A DNA stretch of 64,000 nt from an uncultured Clostridia bacterium. Lineage in GTDB: Bacteria; Bacillota; Clostridia; Lachnospirales; CAG-274. The notes beneath the pieces are model-generated. The model made no database searches, was not told where the DNA came from, and saw nothing but the letters and a program-made list of their open reading frames with translations. Below are positions 15,022 through 22,945 of this stretch, piece after piece. The first letter of the stretch is position 1; every line of letters starts with the position of its first letter. The translations under genes and the position numbers were made by a program. The stretch is from the NCBI GenBank assembly GCA_947591605.1, contig CANQDF010000008.1, forward strand, positions 18,780 to 82,779, given 5' to 3'.

Positions 15022-16439
15022 GCAAAACATCCTCCGTTGAACAGTCTGCGGAAAAGGAGGCTATGCTTGGCACCCTGCCCGTGCTGCAAAGCGAGCGTCT
15101 TTACGGCTTTATGGATGCGCTGCTTATACTGTCGGGCTACTGCATAGCAACGTGGAGCTATACGCAGGGCGCATACCTTACAACGCTTGTAGGCTTCAAA
15201 CAGCTGCTTATAGGCGCATTTTTCGGTGCTGTACTTATGCTTGCCATATATCAGCTCCCCGTCATACTCTCCGTGCGCTACGGCATAGATATATGGATAT
15301 GGCTGCGTGCCGTACTCGGACGCAAAGGCGTTGTTGCCGTTTCCCTTATAATTATAGCGGTAAACTACCCGTGGTATGCCGTTTCGGCGGATCTTTTTGC
15401 TTCGTCCATGAACTCTCTGCTCGGCATAGCTCATCTGCCGCCGCTGCCCGCCGCCGTCCTTTCCGTTTTTTGCGTGGCGGCAGGCACTGCCCTTGCCTAC
15501 AAGGGCATGGGCGCAATAACGGCAACTACACGTATACTTGTGCCGATGCTGCTGCTTGTGGGTGTGTTTGTTCTTATTGCGGGCTTTACCTCGGTACCCG
15601 CCGATGTTATATGGAACTACCGCCCCGCAGGCTATGAGCCCGGCAATATAATACCTTACATAATATCCATAGAGGCCAATTTTGCCTTCGTTATAACGCT
15701 CGTGGGCGGTATGGCGGAGATACCCCGCCTTACAAAGAGGGAAAACTCGGGCTTTTGGGCAGGAGTATTCGGTCAGGGCGCAGCAGGCTCGTTTTTCGTG
15801 GTACTGGGCGCCGTTATGGCAATAGCCATGCAGTACACCACGGGTGAGGCAGTGTCGGATCCTACGGTAATGCTTGCCTCTCTGACAGTGCCTGCAATGG
15901 GGCTTTGCTCCCTGCTGCTGGTTGCCTTTGCAAACATAGGCACACAGGCGGTGGGCGCATATCTCTACGGCGTAATGCTTAAGGCGTCCTTTAAAAGGAT
16001 AAGCTACCGAGCGCTTATAATAATACTGGCTGTATATGTCGGTCTGCTTTGCATATGGGGCAGAATAACGGAGTACTTCGGCTCCTTCCTCACGATAGGC
16101 GCCTGTGTGTACGCCCCTCTTGCGGCTCTGCTCTTTACGGACTTCTTTTTTGTACGCAAACAAAAAATATCCCTGCGCTCGGCTTACTCCCTTAAGGGGC
16201 ATAACGCCTATGAATACACGGGAGGCTTTAATATAGTGGGGCTTTTGTGCATAGTATTCGGCTTTTGTATGTCGCTTGCCATATATGACCCCATAGCGTC
16301 AAAGGTGCATATACCCGTACTTTTTGTGTTTACTCCCACGGGCTTTTCGTTTTTGAGCACGGCTGCGCTGTACCTTATACTGTGCCGCATACCGTTTATA
16401 TCAAAATATATGTTAAAAGACAGGAGCGAGTGCCGATGA
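15018..16439 (+). CDS. NCS1-family permease (cytosine/purine/allantoin permease-like)
   Basis: A 473-residue polytopic membrane protein with about 12 hydrophobic segments. It resembles the nucleobase-cation-symport-1 family (CodB-like): the N-terminal SERLYGFMDALLILSGYCIATWSYTQGAYL segment covers TM1 with its family-typical break, and LVGGMAEIPRLTKREN lies in the middle. The substrate is probably a nucleobase or related small molecule, but the sequence does not settle it. The chosen start overlaps the stop of the 56-residue protein. An in-frame ATG 33 nt earlier lacks a ribosome site. The stop overlaps the next gene by 4 nt. Confidence 0.8.
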   Translation: MSKTSSVEQSAEKEAMLGTLPVLQSERLYGFMDALLILSGYCIATWSYTQGAYLTTLVGFKQLLIGAFFGAVLMLAIYQLPVILSVRYGIDIWIWLRAVLGRKGVVAVSLIIIAVNYPWYAVSADLFASSMNSLLGIAHLPPLPAAVLSVFCVAAGTALAYKGMGAITATTRILVPMLLLVGVFVLIAGFTSVPADVIWNYRPAGYEPGNIIPYIISIEANFAFVITLVGGMAEIPRLTKRENSGFWAGVFGQGAAGSFFVVLGAVMAIAMQYTTGEAVSDPTVMLASLTVPAMGLCSLLLVAFANIGTQAVGAYLYGVMLKASFKRISYRALIIILAVYVGLLCIWGRITEYFGSFLTIGACVYAPLAALLFTDFFFVRKQKISLRSAYSLKGHNAYEYTGGFNIVGLLCIVFGFCMSLAIYDPIASKVHIPVLFVFTPTGFSFLSTAALYLILCRIPFISKYMLKDRSECR

Positions 16440-17665
16440 GCAAAAAAATAATAACAAAGCCCTTTGACAGAGAACGTATACCGCCCAGACAATGTGCGCT
16501 TTTTCTGCCTGTGATCTGGCTTGGCTCATATCTTGCGGCAATGCCTCACGGCCTTAAGATAGAAAAACACCGCATGGAGGGCTTAAAGCCGCCGTATATC
16601 GTGCTTGGCAATCATCAGGCATTTATGGACTTTCTGGTAACACCGCTTGCGCTTTTCCCTCACAGGGCAAACTACATATCCGAGCTTGAGGGCTTTGAGA
16701 TGTACGGCGGCGAATTTTACCGCAGGCTCGGCGCACTGGGCACACGAAAGTTTGTAAACGATATGGCGCTTATATCCAATATCAAAAGGGTAGTCGAACG
16801 GGGAGATATAATAGTCATCTATCCGGAGGCACGTTACTGCAATGCAGGCACCTCCACCGTAATACCCGATTCCGTAGGCAAGCTTTGCAAAATGCTCGGA
16901 GTTCCCGTGGTCATTTTAAATATGAAGGGAAACTATCTGCGCTCGCCCATATGGAATACCGCCGTGCGCAGGCAGGCAAGGCTTTCCGCCTCGCTTACGC
17001 AGCTTTATACCGCCGACGAGCTTAAAAACGCCTCGGCATCGGAGGTAAATACAGCCGTGCGCAAGACGCTTGCCTTTGACGAATACCGCTATCAGCTTGA
17101 AAACAAAATATCCATCACCTACCCCAAGCGTGCCGAGGGACTGGAGGCGGTGCTGTACAAATGTCCCGTTTGCGGTGCCGAGTTTAAGATAGAATCAAAG
17201 GGCGCAGCGCTCTTTTGCACAGACTGCGGCACACACTGGGAGATGGACGAGTACGGCAGGCTTATCTGCGGCACGCACACCGAGCATATTCCCGACCGCT
17301 ACGAGTGGCAGCGTGAGGAGGTAAAAAAGGAGATAGACCGGGGCGATTATCATTTTGCGGGAAAGGTATATATAGAGTCGCTGCCCAACGAGTACAATTT
17401 TATACCCCTTGGGGATGGCTTCCTTGAGCATAAGAACAGCGGTTTTTATCTCACCCTTACAGAGTACGGCGACAGCAGCCCGCATACGGAGTTTTTCTCG
17501 TCAAAGTCATGCTTTTCACTGCATACCGAGTACAATTACAGAGAAAAGGGGCCGTGTATCACCCTTTCGGACGTGGACAACACATACTTTATATTTCCGA
17601 GATGCGAGGGGTTTAACCCCACAAAGCTGCAGTTTGCTGCAGAATATCTGTACGAAAAAGCATAA
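16436..17665 (+). CDS. PlsC-like 1-acylglycerol-3-phosphate acyltransferase with C-terminal zinc ribbon
   Basis: A 409-residue protein. The N-terminal half has the acyltransferase motifs: NHQAFMDFLV (HxxxxD) near residue 58 and YPEARYCNAG (the EGTR-type block) near 132. After about residue 240 comes a zinc ribbon, CPVCGAEFK ... CTDCGTHWE, and then a C-terminal beta-rich domain without a recognised name. It would acylate a lysophospholipid-type acceptor at the membrane. It starts within the transporter stop (ATGA at 16436-16439). The zinc ribbon is not part of housekeeping PlsC and may place this protein in a separate subgroup, acting on an unknown acceptor. Confidence 0.78.
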   Translation: MSKKIITKPFDRERIPPRQCALFLPVIWLGSYLAAMPHGLKIEKHRMEGLKPPYIVLGNHQAFMDFLVTPLALFPHRANYISELEGFEMYGGEFYRRLGALGTRKFVNDMALISNIKRVVERGDIIVIYPEARYCNAGTSTVIPDSVGKLCKMLGVPVVILNMKGNYLRSPIWNTAVRRQARLSASLTQLYTADELKNASASEVNTAVRKTLAFDEYRYQLENKISITYPKRAEGLEAVLYKCPVCGAEFKIESKGAALFCTDCGTHWEMDEYGRLICGTHTEHIPDRYEWQREEVKKEIDRGDYHFAGKVYIESLPNEYNFIPLGDGFLEHKNSGFYLTLTEYGDSSPHTEFFSSKSCFSLHTEYNYREKGPCITLSDVDNTYFIFPRCEGFNPTKLQFAAEYLYEKA

Positions 17666-17703
17666 AAAAGGAACGCAGCTCCTATGTCTGCGTTCCTTTT
17701 TTA
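17664..17703. terminator. Bidirectional terminator between the acyltransferase gene and rnfB
   Basis: A perfect stem AAAAAAGGAACGCAG / CTGCGTTCCTTTTTT with a 9-nt loop. It has a T-run on both strands, so it can end the plus operon (stop 17665) and the convergent rnf operon (stop 17712). Confidence 0.9.
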
Positions 17704-17711
17704 TTTATAAA

Positions 17712-18509
17712 TCAATGGTTTGCATTTATCGCCTTTGTAGGGCATTTCTCCGTACAGGCACCGCACTGTGTACACTTGTCATAATCCACCTTGGCAAGGA
17801 AGTTATCCACCTTTACAGCCTCGTTTGGACAGTTCTTTTCACAAAGCTTACAGCCCATACAGCCCTTTGCGCAGTTGTCCTTGGTAGGCTTTGGCATATC
17901 GTGCGAGGAGCACGCCACCCTTACCTTGCTGTCGTATGGCACAAGCTCGATAAGCGCCTTTGGACAAGCCTTTATGCAGGCTCCGCAGGCAACGCATTTA
18001 TCCTTGTCCACAACGGCAACGCCGTTTACAACGTGGATAGCGTCAAAGGCACAAGCCTTTACGCAGTTACCGTCACCCAGACAGCCGAATGCGCAAGCCT
18101 TTGCACCGCCTGCAAGCGCATTTTCAAGACCGCAGTCCTGTGCGCCGAAGTAAACATACTTATCCTTGGCGGACTCACAGTCGCCGCTGCACTTAACAAA
18201 AGCAGTCTTTTTAGCACCTGCTTCGGCAGCAACGCCCATTATCTCGCCTACCTTGGCAGCAACGGCGGCACCGCCTACGGGGCAGCCGTTTACAGGGGCG
18301 CTGCCGTCCACAATAGCGGCAGCAAGAGCGTCACAGCCTGCAAAGCCGCAGCCGCCGCAGTTTGCGCCGGGCAGGCATTCACGTACAAGCGAAACCCTTT
18401 CATCCTGCTCTACCTTGAATTTGATACCCGCAAAGCCGAGTATAAGACCGAATATAACAGCCATGATACCCAGCACTATAACGGGGAATAAAATACTCAT
18501 TATATCCAT
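17712..18509 (-). CDS. rnfB: Rnf complex subunit RnfB
   Basis: A 265-residue protein: one N-terminal membrane helix, then ECLPGANCGGCGFAGCD (the 4Fe-4S motif of RnfB), a middle Ala-rich cysteine segment, and ferredoxin-type clusters CVACGACIKACP, CMGCKLCEKNCP and CTQCGACTEKCP. RnfB accepts electrons from reduced ferredoxin and passes them to the membrane part of the ferredoxin:NAD+ oxidoreductase. It is the last gene of the rnf operon, 15 nt after rnfA. Confidence 0.96.
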   Translation of the reverse strand: MDIMSILFPVIVLGIMAVIFGLILGFAGIKFKVEQDERVSLVRECLPGANCGGCGFAGCDALAAAIVDGSAPVNGCPVGGAAVAAKVGEIMGVAAEAGAKKTAFVKCSGDCESAKDKYVYFGAQDCGLENALAGGAKACAFGCLGDGNCVKACAFDAIHVVNGVAVVDKDKCVACGACIKACPKALIELVPYDSKVRVACSSHDMPKPTKDNCAKGCMGCKLCEKNCPNEAVKVDNFLAKVDYDKCTQCGACTEKCPTKAINANH

Positions 18510-18524
18510 TTTTCACCCTCCTTA

Positions 18525-19097
18525 TTAAAGCATACCCGAGAATCCGAGGAATGCTATCGACATAAGACCTGCGCTTATCATAGCGATAGGGAATCCCGTA
18601 AGAGCCTTTGGGATAGGTGCGTCCTCAAGCCTTTCCCTTATGCCCGCAAAAAGCGTAATAGCCATTGCAAAGCCGAAAGCAGCGCCCACACCGTTTACAA
18701 GCGACTGGATAAAGTTGTACTCATTGTTCATATTGAGCACAGCAACACCGAGTACGGCACAGTTGGTGGTTATCAGAGGAAGATAAACACCGAGCGCCTG
18801 ATAGAGAGATGGCGAGGATTTTTTGATAAACATCTCAACAAACTGCACAAGCGATGCTATGATAAGTATAAAAGCAATGTTGTACAGATAGCTGAGGCCG
18901 AGAGGTACAAGCACAAGGTTGTATACCACCCATGTGGCTGCGGAGGCAAGCGTCATTACAAAGATGACCGCAACGCCCATGCCCGCTGCCGTATCAAGCT
19001 TTTTGGATACGCCCAGGAAGGGGCATATACCCATAAACTTGGAAAATATAAAGTTATTGACAAATATTGCCGCTAAAAATATAGTAAATAAACTCAT
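18525..19097 (-). CDS. rnfA: Rnf complex subunit RnfA
   Basis: A 190-residue membrane protein with six hydrophobic segments. The start FTIFLAAIFVNNFIFSKFMG and the motif LPLITTNCAVLGVAVLN are conserved in RnfA/NqrE. Cysteines in GICPFLG and TTNCAVLG match those thought to hold an Fe-S centre at the RnfA/RnfE interface. AAGGAGG precedes the ATG. It lies 11 nt after rnfE. Confidence 0.95.
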   Translation of the reverse strand: MSLFTIFLAAIFVNNFIFSKFMGICPFLGVSKKLDTAAGMGVAVIFVMTLASAATWVVYNLVLVPLGLSYLYNIAFILIIASLVQFVEMFIKKSSPSLYQALGVYLPLITTNCAVLGVAVLNMNNEYNFIQSLVNGVGAAFGFAMAITLFAGIRERLEDAPIPKALTGFPIAMISAGLMSIAFLGFSGML

Positions 19098-19108
19098 AAG
19101 CTACCTCC

Positions 19109-19711
19109 TTACGCATCTTTCTTTGCCTTATTGCGCAGTGCGTTGAAGCCTGCTATAAGGAAAGCAAGGGTGAAGAAAGCACCCGGTGGCAGTATCATAA
19201 GTATAGTCCTTGGGAAAGCCTCGGGGAGGACGGTAACGCCAAGCAGAGAGCCGGAGCCTAAAAGCTCACGCACCGTGCCGATGAGGGTAAGAGCCATGGT
19301 AAAGCCAAGACCCATACCAATGCCGTCAAATATGGAGGCTATAGGGTTATTTTTGCAGGCAAAAGCCTCAGCCCTTGCAAGGATTATACAGTTAACAACT
19401 ATAAGGGGTATAAATACACCCAGAGATGCGTTAAGGCTGGGCAGATATGCCTGCAAAAGCATCTGTATTATGGTAACAAAGCTTGCTATTACCACTACAA
19501 AGCAGGGTATGCGCACCTCATCGGGCACAAACTTTCTTATAAGGGATATAACAAGGTTTGAGCAGATAAGCACTGCCGTTGTGGAAAGTCCCATACCTAT
19601 GCCGTTTATCATGCTTGTTGTTACGGCAAGGGTAGGACACATACCTACTACCTGTATAAAGGTGGGGTTTTCGTCAATAATGCCGTTTTTTATGATTTTA
19701 AATGGATTCAT
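19109..19711 (-). CDS. rnfE: Rnf complex subunit RnfE
   Basis: A 200-residue membrane protein homologous to RnfA (RnfE/NqrD). The motifs QVVGMCPTLAVTTSMINGIGMG and FIPLIVVNCIILARAEAFA are typical, again with one conserved cysteine in each half. Its ATG shares one base with the rnfG stop (TGATG at 19709-19713). Confidence 0.95.
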   Translation of the reverse strand: MNPFKIIKNGIIDENPTFIQVVGMCPTLAVTTSMINGIGMGLSTTAVLICSNLVISLIRKFVPDEVRIPCFVVVIASFVTIIQMLLQAYLPSLNASLGVFIPLIVVNCIILARAEAFACKNNPIASIFDGIGMGLGFTMALTLIGTVRELLGSGSLLGVTVLPEAFPRTILMILPPGAFFTLAFLIAGFNALRNKAKKDA

Positions 19712-20268
19712 CAGTTGTCCCCTCCTTTCAGATTTTCCTCAAAGTATTCCGTAACGGTGTTTACCGCATTTGTTACCGCCTTTGAGGTGATCGTGGCGCC
19801 CGTGATGGCATCTATCTCATTGTCTGCCGAAGCACCGGTTTTTGTAACCGTAAGCTCACCCTTTTTGCCCGCAAACTGTCCGTAGAACTCGGGCTTTGAT
19901 GAGTTTGCGCCAAGGCCGGGAGTTTCGTTTGAGTTATCGACTATGGCAAGACCGGTTATCGTACCCTCGGTATCTATGCCGACCATTACCTTAAGACCGG
20001 AGCCGTAGCCCTTTGTTGTTACAGAAAAGGCATAGCCTGCGGTTTCGCCGCCCGTTTTGCCCTCGGAGTAGTCGGTTATGATGCTGTCGGAAACCTCCAC
20101 AGCCTCGCCCCATTCGTCACATTCCAGCACCTGAGCCATATTGAGAGCCTTTGCGTCTGCCTCTGCCTTTGCTATGGGCTCGGCGGTTATGGAGCTTACA
20201 AAGCCTAAAAGCGCAGCCGCAACGGCAGCTATTATAAAAAGAACCAAGGCAGGTTTAACTATCTTCAT
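19711..20268 (-). CDS. rnfG: Rnf complex subunit RnfG (covalent-FMN protein)
   Basis: A 185-residue protein with one N-terminal membrane helix (LVLFIIAAVAAALLGFVSSI) and an extracytoplasmic FMN-binding domain. TGATITSKAV near the C-terminus contains the (S/T)GAxxT signal for covalent FMN attachment by ApbE; the last Thr is the expected site. DNSNETPGLGAN is a further family motif. Its start is 1 nt after the rnfD stop. Confidence 0.95.
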   Translation of the reverse strand: MKIVKPALVLFIIAAVAAALLGFVSSITAEPIAKAEADAKALNMAQVLECDEWGEAVEVSDSIITDYSEGKTGGETAGYAFSVTTKGYGSGLKVMVGIDTEGTITGLAIVDNSNETPGLGANSSKPEFYGQFAGKKGELTVTKTGASADNEIDAITGATITSKAVTNAVNTVTEYFEENLKGGDN

Positions 20269-20269
20269 A

Positions 20270-21286
20270 TCACTTCGCCTCCTCTTTCTTCTTAACAGGC
20301 TTTACATAGCCAAACTTCCTCTGCTTAACGAATCTGTCGATAAGAGGCACGGTAAGGTTCATAATAAGGATGGAATAGGATACACCCTCCGGATAACCGC
20401 CGTAAAGACGGATAATAGTTGTCAAAAGACCGCAGCCTATGGCAAATATTATTTTGCCCTTGTCCGTCATAGGCGAGGTGGTGTAGTCTGTTGCCATAAA
20501 GAACGCACCGAGCATAAGGCCGCCGCAGAGCAGCTCGTATACAGGCACTCTGTATGTGCCGCCAAGCATATTAAACACAAATGTAAGTACAAAAACAGTA
20601 CCTATATAGCATACGGGGATATGCCATGATATGACCTTGCGTGCCAAAAGATAAAGACCGCCCAGGATAAGCGCAACCGCACAGGTTTCACCCAGAACGC
20701 CGCCCACATTGCCCACAAGAGCATTGATATAGTCCTGAGAGGTAGGTATAAGCGCCTCCGTGGTCTGCTTAAGCTGCTGCAGAGGCGTTGCCGAGGCGAT
20801 CGCATCTATCGTTGTTGCAATGCCCTTTACACCATAGGTAGTCTGTGGGTAGTTCATCATCTGGTTGGGGTACGATGCCATAAGAAAGGCACGTCCGGCA
20901 AGCGCAGGGTTTACAAAGTTAAAGCCGATGCCGCCAAAGAGCTGCTTTGCAATGATAACAGCCACAAACGAGCCTACTATCGGTACCCAGAAGGGGACGG
21001 TAGCGGGCAGGTTCATAGCAAGCAGCAAGCCCGTTACGGCAGCGGAAAGGTCGCCTATTGTAGAGGGCTTTTTGGCAAGCTTTTGGTAAATTGCCTCAAA
21101 AAACACACTGGAGCAAACGGAAATAACTATAATAAGCGCAGCCTGCAAACCAAACAGCACAACGCCCATAACAGCGGCAGGAGCCAGAGCAATAAGCACG
21201 TCACGCATAATGCCTTGCGTGCTTATGTTTGAGCGTATATGCGGTGTGGCTGATACTGTAAGATTTTGTAAATTATTGTTGTCCAT
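20270..21286 (-). CDS. rnfD: Rnf complex subunit RnfD
   Basis: A 338-residue polytopic protein (RnfD/NqrB). ASATPLQQLK near residue 165-175 is the conserved segment whose Thr carries FMN in this family. NPALAGRAFL and TDYTTSPMTDKGKIIFA are other family motifs. It forms part of the ion-translocating membrane core. AAGGAGG overlaps the rnfC stop region, 12 nt upstream. Confidence 0.95.
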   Translation of the reverse strand: MDNNNLQNLTVSATPHIRSNISTQGIMRDVLIALAPAAVMGVVLFGLQAALIIVISVCSSVFFEAIYQKLAKKPSTIGDLSAAVTGLLLAMNLPATVPFWVPIVGSFVAVIIAKQLFGGIGFNFVNPALAGRAFLMASYPNQMMNYPQTTYGVKGIATTIDAIASATPLQQLKQTTEALIPTSQDYINALVGNVGGVLGETCAVALILGGLYLLARKVISWHIPVCYIGTVFVLTFVFNMLGGTYRVPVYELLCGGLMLGAFFMATDYTTSPMTDKGKIIFAIGCGLLTTIIRLYGGYPEGVSYSILIMNLTVPLIDRFVKQRKFGYVKPVKKKEEAK

Positions 21287-21298
21287 CGTTAAACCTCC

Positions 21299-22627
21299 TT
21301 ACTTTTTTCTGCTAAAGGCTATCGCCTCACGCTTGCCCACTCTGAGGGTCTGTGCAAGGTGACGCTTTGCAGGACAGGTATAGGAGCAGGAGCCGCACTC
21401 TATGCAGTCAAGCCCGTTATGCTTGATAAATGCGGCATAGTCCTTTTTGTTGAGATCGCCTACAATCTCTACGGGCTGCAGCCCCATAGGACAGACGTCA
21501 ACACATTTGCCGCAGCGTATACATGCGCTTGCGGGAGGTATCTCAGCCGTTTTTTTGGTAAATGCAAGTATGCCCGATGTAGTCTTCTGGAAAGGCACAT
21601 GGGTGTCAAAGAGCGCCGTACCCATCATAGGGCCGCCTGCAATAAGCTTGCCGGGCTCCTCGCTGAAGCCGCCTATCTCGTCAAGCAGCCAGCCAAGGTC
21701 CGTACCCAGCCTTACCTGATAATTGCCCGGGTTTTTAACGGCGTCACCCGATACGGTAACAACACAGTGCATAAGAGGTCTGCCCTTTACAACGGCACGC
21801 TCTATTGCAAGCACGGTGTTTACATTATCCACTATACAGCCTACCGCAGCAGGCAGTGCGCCCGAGGGCACCTCTCTTTTGGTAACGGCGTATATAAGGT
21901 GTTTCTCGGAGCCCTGTGGGTATTTGCACTTAAGCACTATTACCTCTATATTGCTGTTTGAGGCAGCAGCCTTTGTAACTGCCTCAATTGCATCGGGCTT
22001 GTTCTCCTCAATTGCAACATAGCCCTTTGAGCCCGGATGCAGGCTCATGATGATCTCAAGACCCTTTATGATGCGGTCGGTCTTTTCAAGCAGGAGCCTG
22101 TGGTCGGTAGTCAGATAAGGCTCGCACTCTGCCGCATTTATGATAATGGAGTCGATCTTATTGTCCGGAGGCGGATTAAGCTTAACGTGTGTGGGGAAGC
22201 CCGCACCGCCAAGACCTACAATGCCTGCCTCTTTTACCTTTTCAATAATTTGTTCCTTTGATAGGCTCTTATAGTCGGTTTGCTTGCCAAGGCCTTCTAT
22301 CTCGCTGTATTTGCCGTCATTTACAATGACGATCGAGTTTACCTTGCCTCCGCCTATGGTAAGCCGTGGCTCAACTGCCTTTACGGTACCCGATACAGAT
22401 GCAAATATGGGTGAGCTTACAAAACCGCCCGCCTCTGCTATCTTCTGACCGACAAGCACCTCGTCGCCTTTTTTTACAAGGGCGGCGGCAGGAGCGCCTA
22501 TATGCTGACTAAGCGGAAATACAAGCTCCGCACCCTCGGGCGGCATAACGACCTTGATAGGCTGTGAGTTTGAATATGCCTTGCCATCGGGCGGATGTAC
22601 GCCTCGCTTGAAGCTGTGAAGATTCAT
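21299..22627 (-). CDS. rnfC: Rnf complex subunit RnfC (NADH-binding)
   Basis: A 442-residue soluble subunit. GLGGAGFPTHVKL is the NADH/FMN-binding loop related to NuoF, NAAECEPYLTTDHRL follows, and two [4Fe-4S] motifs, CIRCGKCVDVCPMG and CIECGSCSYTCPAK, lie near the C-terminus. It exchanges electrons with NAD(H). It is the first gene of rnfCDGEAB, and AAAGGAGG precedes its ATG. Confidence 0.96.
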   Translation of the reverse strand: MNLHSFKRGVHPPDGKAYSNSQPIKVVMPPEGAELVFPLSQHIGAPAAALVKKGDEVLVGQKIAEAGGFVSSPIFASVSGTVKAVEPRLTIGGGKVNSIVIVNDGKYSEIEGLGKQTDYKSLSKEQIIEKVKEAGIVGLGGAGFPTHVKLNPPPDNKIDSIIINAAECEPYLTTDHRLLLEKTDRIIKGLEIIMSLHPGSKGYVAIEENKPDAIEAVTKAAASNSNIEVIVLKCKYPQGSEKHLIYAVTKREVPSGALPAAVGCIVDNVNTVLAIERAVVKGRPLMHCVVTVSGDAVKNPGNYQVRLGTDLGWLLDEIGGFSEEPGKLIAGGPMMGTALFDTHVPFQKTTSGILAFTKKTAEIPPASACIRCGKCVDVCPMGLQPVEIVGDLNKKDYAAFIKHNGLDCIECGSCSYTCPAKRHLAQTLRVGKREAIAFSRKK

Positions 22628-22686
22628 AAAATGCCTCCTTTATAGATTTTTAAGGGATATATGCAAAAAATCGTCAGCACCGTATA

Positions 22687-22704
22687 TTGTACATTTTGTA
22701 CCAA
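22687..22704. promoter_or_regulatory. Rex-like 18-bp site in the rnf leader
   Basis: TTGTACATTTTGTACCAA: the ends and the 4-bp centre have the geometry of a Rex operator (TTGT...N4...CAA), with 10 of 14 consensus positions matched. It contains the inverted repeat TGTAC/GTACA. It lies about 50-65 nt downstream of the predicted rnf start. Weaker than the hydrogenase site. Confidence 0.4.
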
Positions 22705-22758
22705 TAATATACAGCCGCAGACACTTTTTTGTATTATATGCCCTCTTTCTTACCTTAT

Positions 22759-22787
22759 ATAATACAATAATCGGCACACAATTACAA
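22759..22787 (-). promoter_or_regulatory. Promoter of the rnf operon
   Basis: Minus strand: -35 TTGTAA (22787-22782), 17-bp spacer, -10 TATTAT (22764-22759). A second TATAAT at 22738-22733 could serve an additional weaker start. The leader would be about 125 nt. Confidence 0.6.
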
Positions 22788-22884
22788 GTATTGATATTAA
22801 AATATCTTAATTTTTATATTAAATTTGCGTTACACCTTCCCTTTTAAAACCTTATGCTTGTCACATCACAAACATACACATAAA

Positions 22885-22914
22885 ATAAAAAACGGGCGCC
22901 CAACCGGGCGCCCG
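22885..22914 (-). terminator. Terminator of the large secreted-protein gene
   Basis: Minus strand: perfect 9-bp stem CGGGCGCCC / GGGCGCCCG with loop GGTT, followed by TTTTTTATTTT. It is 32 nt after the stop at 22946. Confidence 0.92.
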
Positions 22915-22945
22915 CCTTAATTGATCTTAAAATGATTACCTATAA

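Noticed and set aside
14955..16202. Long minus-strand open frame of 415 codons
   Set aside because: It is antisense to the NCS1 permease, has low-complexity Tyr/His/Arg-rich content and no ribosome site; it is a shadow of the codon use on the other strand.
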